DNA of 58,091 nucleotides from Candidatus Methanophagales archaeon (GTDB lineage: Archaea; Halobacteriota; Syntropharchaeia; Alkanophagales; Methanospirareceae): NCBI GenBank assembly GCA_017883965.1, contig JAFNKG010000008.1, positions 1 to 58,091 on the forward strand, in the 5' to 3' direction. Numbering within the stretch: the stretch's first letter is position 1; each line of letters begins with the position of its first letter. Below are positions 1 through 8,170 of this stretch, piece after piece. The notes under the pieces were generated by a model. The model was not told the DNA's origin and did no database searches. It was given only the letters and a program-made list of their open reading frames with translations. Position numbers and translations under genes: made by a program.

Positions 1-2547
1 AAACAATTTCATAGTATTCTGATTTATATCCTCCTTATCGCTGCGGTCATTTCTTTTTTCTCCGGTCATTTAATTGACGTGTATGTGATTACCGGTGTCA
101 TTTTTATTAACGCCGCAATGGGATTTGTGCAGGAGTATAGAGCCGAGCAATCAATTCGAGCATTAAAGAAGATGATTGTGCCTTATGCAAAGGTTTATCG
201 TAGCGGAGAATTACTGCGAAAGCCGTCAAAAGAATTGGTGCCCGGTGACATTATTTCATTAGAAGAGGGCGATAAAATTCCCGCTGATGCAAGACTCGTA
301 GAAACAAAGAGTTTTCGCACTGTGGAAGCATCACTGACTGGCGAGTCGTTTCCTATTGATAAGGATGTCAGGGTGCTGCCTGAAAAGACCCTTCTTGCCG
401 ACCGTAAAAATATGGCGTGGATGGTGACGTTTGTTGCCGGTGGCGAAGCCCGAGCCGTTGTGACCGCGACAGGGATTAACACGGCAATTGGCAAAGTGGC
501 GCAGGACATAGAAAAAATAAAACGCGTGAAGGGGCATTTTGAAAAAAAGGCGGACGTTCTCGCAAAGCAAATAGGCGCTATCGCGGCTATCGGAGCATCA
601 ATAGTATTCCTTGTCGGGTTTTTTATAGGGGGACTACCATTACCCGAAATTTTTCTCTTTACCATAGCTTCTCTTGTATCAGGAATTCCGGAGGGCTTGC
701 CTGCGGTACTGGTAATTGTGCTTGCCATTGGTGCAAATCGTATGGCGAAAAGAAATGCCATTATTCGGCGATTGCCTGCAACAGAAACGCTTGGTGTAGC
801 AACACTTATCGCAACAGACAAAACCGGGACACTCACGCAGAATACTATGAATATCAAGAAGATCATTTTACCGGGTGAAGATGAAATCACCGTATCAGGA
901 AGTGGCTGGGAACCTTCAGGAAGTTTTTTACAAAACGATAATGATATACAGCCATTAGAGAATTCTTCTTTATCGAAACTTCTTCGTATTGCTGCTGTTT
1001 GTAATGATGCACGACTTTTGAAAAAAGAAGAAAAAGAAAGAAGTTATGAGATTATCGGAGACCCAACAGAAGCGGCACTTGTTGTTCTTGCGGAAAAAGC
1101 AGGGTTAAAAAAAGAAACGGTGCTGGAAGAAGAGAAACGAATAGATAGTTTACCATTTGATCCTGAGTTGAAATATAGAGCGTCACTTTCAGTACTTGTA
1201 GAAGAACGCCAAAAGAGAGAAATTTATGTCGTGGGTGCCCCTGAGGCGGTTCTCAATCATTCCTCATACACTCTTAAAAAGGCTACGCGTACTGAAATGA
1301 GCCCCGAACTGCGCCAGGACATTTTAACTCAGGTAGAACAGTTAGCGAAAAAAGCGATGCGCGTGCTCGCTCTGGCTTATAAAGATGCGCCTCCTGATGC
1401 AGATAACCTGTCAGAAGACATGGTCAATGACCTTGTTTTTGTTGGTGTTATTGGTATGATGGACCCGCCGAGACCGGAAGTGAAAGAGGCGGTTGCCAAA
1501 GCCAGGAAAGCCGGCATCCGGATTGTTATGAAAACAGGCGACCATAAGGATACCGCGGTTGCAATTGCCCGAGAAATCGGGCTTATTGACGAAACTGCGT
1601 TAAATAGTAACGGTAACTATCCCATTGCTCTTACGGAACAGGAGTTATCGCAACTGTCACAGGAAGAGTTTGAAGAAGCAGTAAAAGATGGTTATGTTTT
1701 TGCGCGGTTAACGCCGAATATGAAATTAAGAATCCTTGAAACGCTTCAGAATCAGGGTCATATTGTAGCCATGACTGGCGACGGCGTTAATGATGCACCG
1801 GCATTGAAAAAGGCGGACATTGGTGTCGCTATGGGTGTAGTTGGCACCGACGTAGCACGCGAGTCGAGCGAAATCGTGCTTGCTGACGATAATTTTGCTT
1901 CTATTATCAATGCAATAGAAGAGGGAAAGATTATTTTTACGAATACTCGCCAGGCAAGTTCTTTTCTTATCACTACTAATTTTGCAGAGGATATAACGAT
2001 TATAGGTGCATTGCTTCTTGGTTTTCCTTTGCCATTATTACCTACTCAGATATTATGGCTCAATTTAGTTACTGATGGCGTTTCAGACGTTGCTTTAGCT
2101 ACTGAGCCAGGGCATGGTGATATTTTAGAAGAGCCGTCACGCAAAAAAGAGGAGAATATATTATCACGAGAGATAATTCCGTTTGTCCTTGTGATGGCGG
2201 GTATCATGGTGGTTATTACGATAGTTATTTTTAATGCTTTTTTACCACAGGGAATCGCGAAGGCACAAACAGGTGCTTTTACTGTCATGGCGTTTACACA
2301 GCTTTTTAATGTGCTGAATATGCGTTCGCTAAAGAGGTCTATTTTCAAGATTGGATTTTTTACCAATAGATATATTGTTGCATCGCTTACTGCTTCTGTT
2401 GTTCTTTTAGCGATGGTAATTTATACGCCGTTTTTCCAGAATGTATTTCGATTTGTTTCGTTGAGTATTATTGAGTTGGCGGTGATTATCCTCCTTTCGT
2501 CGTTCGTTTTCTGGTTTGGCGAGCTGTATAAATATTTGAGGGGGTAA
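1..2547 (+). CDS. P2-type cation-transporting ATPase, 5'-truncated by the window edge
   Basis: Membrane pump that couples ATP hydrolysis to cation export through a phospho-aspartate intermediate. The frame is open from base 1, so the N-terminus lies outside the window; a GTG at 79 is only an internal codon. Counting from that GTG, TGES of the actuator domain is near residues 87-90, PEGLP (M4 ion site) near 204-208, the phosphorylated Asp of DKTGT at about 247, a GAPE nucleotide-binding motif follows, and TGDGVND forms the hinge. NLVTDG in M6 matches the Ca2+-ATPase ion-site sequence, so Ca2+ is plausible, but Na+/K+ or another cation is possible. The C-terminus has the usual hydrophobic segments. 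A 50-bp scrap of this gene recurs at 4260-4309. The family is certain, the ion is not. Confidence 0.95.
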   Translation, partial: KQFHSILIYILLIAAVISFFSGHLIDVYVITGVIFINAAMGFVQEYRAEQSIRALKKMIVPYAKVYRSGELLRKPSKELVPGDIISLEEGDKIPADARLVETKSFRTVEASLTGESFPIDKDVRVLPEKTLLADRKNMAWMVTFVAGGEARAVVTATGINTAIGKVAQDIEKIKRVKGHFEKKADVLAKQIGAIAAIGASIVFLVGFFIGGLPLPEIFLFTIASLVSGIPEGLPAVLVIVLAIGANRMAKRNAIIRRLPATETLGVATLIATDKTGTLTQNTMNIKKIILPGEDEITVSGSGWEPSGSFLQNDNDIQPLENSSLSKLLRIAAVCNDARLLKKEEKERSYEIIGDPTEAALVVLAEKAGLKKETVLEEEKRIDSLPFDPELKYRASLSVLVEERQKREIYVVGAPEAVLNHSSYTLKKATRTEMSPELRQDILTQVEQLAKKAMRVLALAYKDAPPDADNLSEDMVNDLVFVGVIGMMDPPRPEVKEAVAKARKAGIRIVMKTGDHKDTAVAIAREIGLIDETALNSNGNYPIALTEQELSQLSQEEFEEAVKDGYVFARLTPNMKLRILETLQNQGHIVAMTGDGVNDAPALKKADIGVAMGVVGTDVARESSEIVLADDNFASIINAIEEGKIIFTNTRQASSFLITTNFAEDITIIGALLLGFPLPLLPTQILWLNLVTDGVSDVALATEPGHGDILEEPSRKKEENILSREIIPFVLVMAGIMVVITIVIFNAFLPQGIAKAQTGAFTVMAFTQLFNVLNMRSLKRSIFKIGFFTNRYIVASLTASVVLLAMVIYTPFFQNVFRFVSLSIIELAVIILLSSFVFWFGELYKYLRG

Positions 2548-2728
2548 GATAGTTTTATATGTTCTTTGTTTGTAGGTAAAATGTGAGGAGGGTTAATAAG
2601 GAAGGTGGTAAAAAAGGATGGGTAGGGGAATTTTTGAGGATGGGGAAAGGTTGCTTATAGTGGGTATATCCGGCATTGAGTTAGGATATACTGAAGTTAT
2701 ATGAAATTGCCATTTGGAGGAATGAGAA

Positions 2729-3781
2729 GTGGATATTGAAAGAACCGTAAGGGAGTATCTAGTTGCGATTAGAAGCGATATTTTCGCAAGATATGAAAAA
2801 GATTTTGCTCGGAAAATTACTTCTGCACTGTCGAACGGATATCTTCAAAATTCACCTGAACCACCTTTGGTTCAAATTGTAGAAGATGTAGTTAACAGTG
2901 TTGATGGCTTAACTATGAAAGATCACTTTGAGTTATCAACAAGATCCATTTTCATTCATGGAAACAAATCACAAGTCGAGTTTGATTATTACGGACAGAG
3001 CGTGCCACTAATAGAGTTAGGCGACTTAATATTCATTATCTCAGTTGTTTTTGATAAGAAGAAATATTTTGAGAAATTCACAATCAATCAATTTAAAAGG
3101 GATAAAAGAAATACCAAAAGCATATCTTGGAGTATAGACAATAGAAAACAACTTTATTTGTTATCACGATTCCCAACATTCAGAGGAGTGAAAGGTCTTA
3201 TCCCAAAGAAGAATTTCGATTTACCGAATTATTCGGGCTGTTTAGGTTCTTATGGATTACTTTACAATCCAGGAGACTTTGCCTTTGTTAGCGCTACTGA
3301 ATTAGATTCCTTTATCGGTCATAAGAATAGTCTGAAAAAGAATGAACTCTATCACTTGACTGAAAAATACCTGTTTCCCTATTTTCCATATTTTTATCCA
3401 GATATAGATAAGTTACTTTATTTGTTACCCAGATCCGAGAGGTATTTGTCATGGAATCTTTTTGGCAATTATCATCATGCATATAACGTATTTGATTTTG
3501 CACATAAATACCTGAGAGTAGGCATTGGTGAACCTATATTTATGAAAATAGGAATAGATAACCCACTAGCCAAAAACTTTCTTCACGAGTTGTTCTCGGC
3601 AGTAAAAAACAAAGCAAAAAGGGAGAACTCTAAAGAATTATTTAATTTTATGAAAAGATTTTTTGATTGTAAGTATGCAGGCAGTGAAGGAGAAGATAGT
3701 TTTAGAGAAAATATAGATTTTGATTTTGAGGGAAGAGGGGGAGTAGGGATAATCCATACAATAATAAATCTCCATGAGTAA
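2729..3781 (+). CDS. Hypothetical protein, 350 aa, cassette-like ORF
   Basis: I do not recognise this protein. It starts at GTG 2729, with GGAGG 8 bases upstream. It is soluble in appearance, without signal peptide or membrane segments, rich in Lys, Phe and Tyr, with an aromatic middle region around residues 210-260. It is more AT-rich than the ATPase before it. Its stop codon is followed within about 15 bases by an attC-like palindromic element (3795-3891), the arrangement of an integron gene cassette. The preceding 180 bases hold nothing I can identify. No function is proposed. Confidence 0.6.
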   Translation: MDIERTVREYLVAIRSDIFARYEKDFARKITSALSNGYLQNSPEPPLVQIVEDVVNSVDGLTMKDHFELSTRSIFIHGNKSQVEFDYYGQSVPLIELGDLIFIISVVFDKKKYFEKFTINQFKRDKRNTKSISWSIDNRKQLYLLSRFPTFRGVKGLIPKKNFDLPNYSGCLGSYGLLYNPGDFAFVSATELDSFIGHKNSLKKNELYHLTEKYLFPYFPYFYPDIDKLLYLLPRSERYLSWNLFGNYHHAYNVFDFAHKYLRVGIGEPIFMKIGIDNPLAKNFLHELFSAVKNKAKRENSKELFNFMKRFFDCKYAGSEGEDSFRENIDFDFEGRGGVGIIHTIINLHE

Positions 3782-3794
3782 TTATGGCGACTTC

Positions 3795-3891
3795 ATATAA
3801 CAGAGCGTATCTGGCTTCGTACCTTCGGCACTACGCCAAAATTTGCTCAGCTATCGCTCCACAAACTTCAGATACGCTTGGAGCGTTATAC
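3795..3891 (+). repeat. attC-like palindromic element A
   Basis: Outer arms ATATAAC (3795-3801) and GTTATAC (3885-3891) are inverted; inner arms AGCGTATCTG (3804-3813) and CAGATACGCT (3869-3878) are a perfect 10-bp inverted repeat. The outer spacers are unequal (2 and 6 nt). Paired outer and inner boxes with asymmetric spacers, placed directly after an ORF, resemble integron attC sites. Elements at 8046 and 47463 are relatives. No integron integrase lies in the window, so a non-integron palindromic repeat family remains possible. Confidence 0.6.
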
Positions 3892-3920
3892 GTCAGTTTT
3901 CGGAAAAAGAGATACAAGAT

Positions 3921-4070
3921 ATGAGAAAGAAAAAATCAAGAGCCTATAAACAAACCAATAAAAACCAAAGGATAGAGGACTATGAAATAGCTGTTAAAAA
4001 TTACAAAGCGTGGATAAATTCACTTGAAGGAGGTGGATATATTCCTGAAAATGCCCAAGGCGAAAGATGA
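3921..4070 (+). CDS. Small basic hypothetical protein, 49 aa
   Basis: Short reading frame from ATG 3921, Lys/Arg/Asn-rich at its N-terminus, with no strong ribosome-binding site. It overlaps the start of the next small ORF by 20 bases, a typical arrangement for two-gene toxin-antitoxin units, but neither sequence lets me assign a role. It lies just after attC-like element A. It could be a gene fragment or not translated at all. Confidence 0.3.
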   Translation: MRKKKSRAYKQTNKNQRIEDYEIAVKNYKAWINSLEGGGYIPENAQGER

Positions 4071-4236
4071 ACTTTTGGAAAAAGTAAAAAGGGATTTTCC
4101 CTGCGATCCTGCACTCCAGGAGGTGCATTATGCACGTTTGAAAATACACGAACAGACGAAAGGGATGTCAGATCAGGAGTATGTAGAATTCATTAGGATG
4201 AAAGCGAAGAAGGTCATGGGGCGTGATAGTATATAA
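4051..4236 (+). CDS. Antitoxin-like small protein, 61 aa
   Basis: Small helical, charged protein. The segment HEQTKGMSDQEY near residues 33-44 resembles small antitoxin-like proteins often encoded beside PIN-domain toxins; this is recollection of a family pattern, not a search result. The ATG at 4051 is preferred; the frame is open from a TTG at 4024, and GGAGGTGG lies at 4029-4036, somewhat far from the ATG. No intact toxin follows. The stop codon is followed immediately by a half copy of the attC-like element (4239-4259) and then by a scrap of the P-type ATPase, so the partner gene may have been lost. Confidence 0.45.
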   Translation: MPKAKDELLEKVKRDFPCDPALQEVHYARLKIHEQTKGMSDQEYVEFIRMKAKKVMGRDSI

Positions 4237-4238
4237 CT

Positions 4239-4259
4239 ATGGCACTTCGCATAACAGAG
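4239..4259 (+). repeat. Half attC-like element D
   Basis: Shares ATGGC, ACTTC and ATAACAGAG with the left end of element A at matching spacing, and likewise begins just after a stop codon. The right half is absent. From 4260 the sequence becomes a fragment of the P-type ATPase gene, so the element was cut at this junction. Confidence 0.5.
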
Positions 4260-4309
4260 TTGTTGCATCTCTTACAGCTTCTGTGGTTCTTTTAGCGATG
4301 GTAATTTAT
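4260..4309 (+). pseudogene. 50-bp fragment of the P-type ATPase gene
   Basis: Bases 4260-4309 match 2375-2424 of the upstream ATPase gene at 47 of 50 positions by eye, in the same orientation and reading frame (a late transmembrane segment, VASLTASVVLLAMVIY). Homology stops abruptly on both sides. It is a remnant of a second copy or of a recombination event. Confidence 0.8.
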
Positions 4310-4403
4310 GCTCATGGCTCTTTTTATCGTTTTTGTGAATCCTTATGCTCTTAACGTATAAGATAATGATGGCACTTATTTTTCTCTCTTGTTTCCCATC
4401 ATC

Positions 4404-4622
4404 CTATTTCGACCAAATATCTTGGATGATCATCCTATCTTTTCTTTCCATTTCTGATATTATCTTCTTAATTTCTTCTTTTGATTTAACCCCACTCGCC
4501 CACAACGCTTTCAAGATATCAGGGATGTCCCATGCCTCAACACCATATTCTTTCGCAAATTCCTTCGCCAATTTATCATTCGTCAAAAAATCACAAAGGA
4601 TATTCAATCTCTTTCCTCCAAA
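4404..4622 (-). pseudogene. C-terminal fragment of a PIN-like (DUF3368-type) toxin
   Basis: The minus-strand frame encodes FLTNDKLAKEFAKEYGVEAW and a helical tail (KSKEEIKKIISEM), which resemble the last third of PIN-domain toxins, where TND carries a late active-site Asp. The first two-thirds of a PIN domain are missing: the frame runs back into the 3' end of the antitoxin gene (4604-4759) in another register and meets a stop. A TTG at 4607 could start a short peptide, but no complete PIN domain can be made. Probably a decayed VapC-like toxin beside its antitoxin. Confidence 0.55.
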
Positions 4623-4759
4623 ATCCTCGCCACGTTATCATCTATATCAGGACTTGGAGATATCGTCCTCACAACGCCTCTATCTGCAAGAATCTCTTTA
4701 AACTCCTCTAAACTAACGCCCGCAATTTCTGCTCCCCTGCTCAACGATATCTTCCCCAT
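4604..4759 (-). CDS. UPF0175-like antitoxin, 51 aa
   Basis: Starts at ATG 4759. The sequence SLSRGAEIAGVSLEEFKEIL near residues 5-24 is the helix-turn-helix-like pattern of UPF0175 antitoxins, which are usually paired with DUF3368 PIN toxins; the downstream frame (4404-4622) is a PIN remnant, as expected for such a pair. UPF0175 proteins are usually somewhat longer, so the N-terminus may be shortened where the gene abuts a debranching-enzyme fragment. It may no longer be functional. Confidence 0.6.
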   Translation of the reverse strand: MGKISLSRGAEIAGVSLEEFKEILADRGVVRTISPSPDIDDNVARILEERD

Positions 4760-4762
4760 TTC

Positions 4763-5014
4763 TTATTCTCTATCCTCTCCTAAAAACGGGTCCACCCACT
4801 GCGACCAGAACTGAACTGGATTCTTAACAGGCACCATTTCTCCATTATCCGGGCTGAACAACTCGCTATTATAAAACACGAACCCTTCATTCATCTGATG
4901 CTCTAAATTGCTCCTCAGTATCCCTTCCACGGTTTCTTTTTCGATTTCTCCTGCTGCTTGGAGAATCTTTATCAGATAAGGCGTATCTCTTGGCCAGCCT
5001 CCACATGCTCTCAA
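4763..5014 (-). pseudogene. 3'-end fragment of glycogen debranching enzyme gene (copy 1)
   Basis: About 80 residues nearly identical to the C-terminus of the full enzyme at 9517-11568 (WPRDTPYLI, ELFSPDNGEM, NPVQFWSQWVDP). It lacks everything upstream and has a different last few residues. Homology begins at about 5005, next to an unrelated plus-strand membrane-protein fragment. Without the catalytic domain it cannot be a working debranching enzyme. Confidence 0.85.
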
Positions 5015-5018
5015 CAGT

Positions 5019-5206
5019 ATTTTTTTTGGGTGATTACATTCTGCTTGATAGCTATTTTACAATTTGAGGAACATCCACTATTTCATAATAGCATTGTTTT
5101 AAGGTATACAGGACTAATTTTGTTATTTTCAGGCATAATTTTAGCTTCCTGGGCGTTCAGGTTGTTGGGCTTAAAAGGTCATTGTGTCTCAATTTCTTTG
5201 AATGAA
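5019..5206 (+). pseudogene. Membrane-protein fragment, isoprenylcysteine methyltransferase-like
   Basis: About 60 residues with two hydrophobic stretches (WVITFCLIAIL; YTGLILLFSGIILASWAF) ending in RLLG. The pattern recalls the middle of ICMT/PEMT-type membrane methyltransferases, but the SAM-binding C-terminal part is absent and no start codon fits. It starts exactly where debranching-enzyme copy 1 ends. Family assignment is weak; the truncated state is clear. Confidence 0.4.
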
Positions 5207-5306
5207 GCGGCTATACCATTTTATTCCACAGAATGTTTTCGGCGAACTCTCTCCAGTGGAAACGGACCCGAAAAGCTAATATGCTCCCTATACCGTCTAA
5301 AATATT

Positions 5307-5453
5307 ATGTTGGTGATTGAGCGAAACAAAAAAAGGGAGGACGTATTACAAATACCTTATAACGCTCTAACAGTAAAAGAAGCGGTATACTTGCTTACGA
5401 ATTATCACGATGGATACTTCGACGCATGTAAACAGAGGATAATATTATATTAA
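5307..5453 (+). CDS. Small hypothetical protein, 48 aa
   Basis: ATG at 5307 opens a 48-codon frame that stops just before debranching-enzyme copy 2. GTG 5313 is an alternative start; a GGGAGG run lies inside the frame, not upstream. The peptide (YNALTVKEAVYLLTNYHD near the middle) looks protein-like, but I recognise no family. It could be the N-terminus of a longer gene cut by the duplication. Confidence 0.3.
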   Translation: MLVIERNKKREDVLQIPYNALTVKEAVYLLTNYHDGYFDACKQRIILY

Positions 5454-5828
5454 GTTTTGCACTTTCCATTTTTCAATGTAGATATATGGGTCCACCCATT
5501 GCGACCAGAACTGAACTGGGTTCTTAACTGGCGTCATTTCTCCATTATCCGGGCTGAACAACTCACTATTATAAAACACGAACCCTTCATCCATCTGATG
5601 CTCCAAATTGCTCCTCTGTATCCCTTCCACGGTTTCTTTTTCAACCTCTCCTGCTGCTCGAAGAATTCTTATAAGGTATGGCGTATCTCTTGGCCAGACC
5701 ACCGCCTCATGGTATTCCTCATCGCCATAATAAGACCCCTTAGGAGACTTCTTCACCACTATCCCGAATGGTAAGCCATTCTTTTCCACCAACAAATTCT
5801 CCTTCACACCTTTTATGAAATTCTCCAA
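5445..5828 (-). pseudogene. 3'-end fragment of glycogen debranching enzyme gene (copy 2)
   Basis: About 115 residues matching the C-terminus of the intact enzyme (9517-11568) from FIKGVKENLLVEK to QFWSQWVDPY, with few substitutions, followed by an unrelated tail of about 12 residues. It reaches further upstream than copy 1, so the two fragments have independent 5' breakpoints but share the gene's 3' end. Neither can encode a functional enzyme. Confidence 0.88.
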
Positions 5829-5927
5829 GAATATAAGGGATTAACAAAGGAAGATATTTTAGCCTGTTTGTTGTATGCTTCTGAAACACTCGAAAATACC
5901 ACATTTACTTTTGCGATTAGAAGATGA
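5829..5927 (+). pseudogene. DUF433-like C-terminal fragment
   Basis: The frame reads EYKGLTKEDILACLLYASE and stops at 5925-5927. The pattern 'Y-x-G-L-T-x-E-D-I-x-A-x-L-x-Y-A' is typical of the C-terminus of DUF433 proteins, antitoxin-like partners of DUF5615 PIN-like toxins. The N-terminal half is missing; the sequence changes abruptly to the debranching-enzyme fragment at about 5828. A further short open stretch in another frame runs to 5994. Confidence 0.5.
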
Positions 5928-6023
5928 ACGGTCTGAAAATAAAATTGCTGTATTACAGCGAGTGGCTTTGAATAGGTTGAAGGAATTTATTTGAATAGGG
6001 GGTCTTCGGGGGAAGGAAAAAAT

Positions 6024-6241
6024 ATGAACCGAATATTTATTTTGACTACAATATTTGTCTTCCTGACTATTTTAGCTGAATCAATAAATTTAGTTCTTCA
6101 ATTAAAAGGCAGAAGATTTGGATAGCTCTTATTGGCTTTGCAATTTTTACAAGATCCATTTATAACTTAGCTATCGCTTTTGAATTCATAATCATTATGA
6201 TACCCCATATAATGCTGGAGAATAAGCCTTTAAAGAAATAA
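6024..6241 (+). pseudogene. Small two-segment membrane protein gene with frameshift
   Basis: ATG 6024, after a purine-rich GGGGGAAGG, opens a hydrophobic 33-residue peptide (IFILTTIFVFLTILAE) that stops at 6123. Another frame continues from about 6113 to a stop at 6239 with a second hydrophobic segment (IWIALIGFAIF, FEFIIIMIPHIML). Joined, they would make a two-helix protein of about 75 residues, so one frameshift near 6113-6123 is likely. Family unknown. Confidence 0.4.
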
Positions 6242-6249
6242 CTATTGGA

Positions 6250-6645
6250 ATGAATGAAATCAGAGAGCATAAAATGAAGAAGATTTTTTCAGTTGTGAGA
6301 GCAGCGATAATACTGCTCTCTGCTTCTGCGGTTGCAGTATCAGTGAGGGCAAAGGATGGCTCGGTTATCCTCAATCAGGGGGATATAAATCAGTTAATAG
6401 AAGCAACTCAGTCAGGAGAGCTGGATATCTGGTCAGTAATTTACACAGATACATGGTCAAAGTCGGCTACAGATAGGATTACAACATCACCAACTGAGTG
6501 GGTTGATATGCCGAATACCTTAATGAAAATAAAGACAGAACATACTATTAAAGTGCAGTGGAAAGTTGACGTACCAGAGCCTGATTCCGGGGGTGTTAAG
6601 GTGCGCACATTAAACATCGTGGCAAATGGCGCGGGGCATTTATAG
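6250..6645 (+). CDS. Putative secreted hypothetical protein, 131 aa
   Basis: ATG 6250 gives 131 residues; ATG 6274 (MKKIFSVVRAA) would give a cleaner signal peptide: two lysines, a hydrophobic core (AAIILLSASAVAVSV) and a likely cleavage site after the AKA-like segment. The mature part of about 95 residues is polar, Trp/Thr-rich and without cysteines, suggesting a small beta-rich exported protein. I recognise no family. A GC-rich hairpin with a T-run follows at 6662-6696, so it appears to be transcribed alone. Confidence 0.5.
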   Translation: MNEIREHKMKKIFSVVRAAIILLSASAVAVSVRAKDGSVILNQGDINQLIEATQSGELDIWSVIYTDTWSKSATDRITTSPTEWVDMPNTLMKIKTEHTIKVQWKVDVPEPDSGGVKVRTLNIVANGAGHL

Positions 6646-6661
6646 GAAAATAAAAAACAAT

Positions 6662-6696
6662 GGGGAGGGCAGAGTTCCCAACCCCCCTTTTGTTTT
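6662..6696. terminator. GC-rich hairpin plus T-run between convergent genes
   Basis: GGGGAGGG (6662-6669) can pair with CCCAACCCCC (6678-6687) across an 8-base loop and is followed by TTTTGTTTT. It lies between the convergent genes ending at 6645 and 6731. Intrinsic terminators in archaea are mostly T-runs, so function is inferred from position and shape. Confidence 0.5.
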
Positions 6697-6730
6697 CGGA
6701 CGTGTGAGTTGTTAAAATTTTGTTGCCTGT

Positions 6731-7984
6731 TCAGCTTATTTTGCTTAGCGCTGCTTCGGCGACTATTATTCCGGTTCCTTGCTCATTTGGGCTTAGTCCG
6801 ATGTCTCTGGCTGTTATCATGAGTGCCTCCTTAATCCTGGTTGCTGACTCGGATGTAGGTGTTCCCATGGCTTGTAGTAGTAGTGCCGCCACGCCTGCAA
6901 TGTGTGGGCATGCCATTGATGTGCCTGACATCTTCTCATATTTGACTGCCTCTTTCCCCTTACCTATCTCGAGAGTACAGGCACTCTTCCTCATCCTCGA
7001 ACTCTTGGTCGAGATGATGCCAAAGTCATAATGGCATTCCGCATCCGGATCATATCCCCCACCACAAGCAAGAACATCAGGCTTGGTTATGGTCTTACCT
7101 GTCACGCTGTCGGAGACAGGACCTCTTGAGCTGTAAAAAGTGAGTTTACTATCTTTATCCACAGCTCCCACTGTTATGGGCAGCTCGGCACAGCCTGGCG
7201 AGCCTATAGTTCCCGGCTCCGGTCCAGAGTTCCCGGCTGCCACGCAGACAACGATACCTTCTTTCATTAGTACGTTGCATTCCATGCTGAGCACATCACT
7301 CGGATCTCCGGGTCCTCCCAAGCTCAGGTTGATCACATTTGCACCCTGGTCTACCGCCCAGCTAATACCGGCGAGTACGTCATCACTGTATCCTCCCCGC
7401 CTGCTTAAAACCCTGGCGGCAATGATTTGGGCATCCGGAGCAACACCCCTATATATATTGCCTGTTCCAGCAATGGCCCCAGCAACATGAGTGCCATGAC
7501 CAACATCATCCTGGTACCTCGTGCCTGTGAAATCCTTTGTTGCAAGGACCTTGCCAGAGATATCAGGGTGCTCGGTGTCCACACCAGTATCTACTACCGC
7601 TACCTTGACTCCCTTCCCAGTATAACCGGTGTTCCACACCTGTGGAACCTGTAGCAAGGGAACACTGTCATTCAGTAAAGGGTATATTGGTTGTGCCCTC
7701 TCAACACGATGCCCTTCCCCTTCCAGCTCTTTTTTCAGCTCTTCTTCTTTCTCCCTGTCAACCTCTACTATAACGCAGTTAACACGCTTGTGGGTGTGTT
7801 TTATTCTGGCACCATGCTTATCCAGTGTCGGCAGTTTTATGCCTGCATCAGTTGCCTGCTTATGGGCACCTTTCACATCCTCCCCTGCTCGCACACTCTT
7901 CCCAACCTTACCGCTCGGAAAAACAATTAAACGAGCCTTCCGTGCAACTTCCGGCGGCTCCGCCTCCTTTTCCCATCCATACAT
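6731..7984 (-). CDS. Subtilisin-like serine protease (S8), 417 aa
   Basis: Peptide-bond hydrolase with the complete S8 triad. Numbered from ATG 7984: Asp132 in VVDTGVD, His163 in GHGTHVAG, oxyanion Asn252 in AAGNSG, Ser356 in GTSMACPH. Residues of about 15-105 form a propeptide-like I9-type domain. I see no signal peptide, so it is either cytoplasmic or exported in an unknown way. The start is placed at ATG 7984, because the upstream in-frame GTG (8002) lies inside the strong ribosome-binding site GGAGGT. It is divergent from a trypsin-like protease at 8171, with attC-like element C between the two. The family is certain, the substrate unknown. Confidence 0.93.
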   Translation of the reverse strand: MYGWEKEAEPPEVARKARLIVFPSGKVGKSVRAGEDVKGAHKQATDAGIKLPTLDKHGARIKHTHKRVNCVIVEVDREKEEELKKELEGEGHRVERAQPIYPLLNDSVPLLQVPQVWNTGYTGKGVKVAVVDTGVDTEHPDISGKVLATKDFTGTRYQDDVGHGTHVAGAIAGTGNIYRGVAPDAQIIAARVLSRRGGYSDDVLAGISWAVDQGANVINLSLGGPGDPSDVLSMECNVLMKEGIVVCVAAGNSGPEPGTIGSPGCAELPITVGAVDKDSKLTFYSSRGPVSDSVTGKTITKPDVLACGGGYDPDAECHYDFGIISTKSSRMRKSACTLEIGKGKEAVKYEKMSGTSMACPHIAGVAALLLQAMGTPTSESATRIKEALMITARDIGLSPNEQGTGIIVAEAALSKIS

Positions 7985-8045
7985 TTTAGTGTTTACCTCC
8001 ACTTTTATTATTATGGGGTAGTATTTTTAAATCCTGCACTTTTAA

Positions 8046-8129
8046 TATAACACAGCATATACGCTTGGCTATCGCTTGTCCTTCGGGACATTGCTCCCCT
8101 CGGTCTCGTATATGTTGGGAACATTAGGC
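8046..8129 (+). repeat. attC-like palindromic element C
   Basis: The left part TATAACACAGC (8046-8056) corresponds to TATAACAGAGC of element A. Inner arms CATATACG (8056-8063) and CGTATATG (8107-8114) are a perfect 8-bp inverted repeat. The right end has TTGGGAAC then ATTAGGC (8123-8129), matching the TTGGAGC-GTTATAC layout of element A. It lies between divergent protease genes and so is not directly after a plus-strand stop codon. More diverged than elements A and B. Confidence 0.45.
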
Positions 8130-8170
8130 GACATTGCGAAAAACACGAAGATGAAAGGAGGCCGAAAAAT

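Noticed and set aside
195-890. Long minus-strand open frame inside the P-type ATPase
   Set aside because: Antisense shadow of a strongly conserved coding sequence; the product shows low complexity and no domain.
4345-4701. Plus-strand frame of 118 codons
   Set aside because: Antisense to the PIN-like and UPF0175-like frames, which have recognisable protein patterns.
5457-5774. Plus-strand frame of 105 codons
   Set aside because: Antisense to debranching-enzyme fragment copy 2.
7140-8021. Several plus-strand frames over the subtilase
   Set aside because: Antisense to a gene with a complete catalytic triad; Ser/Pro-rich shadows.
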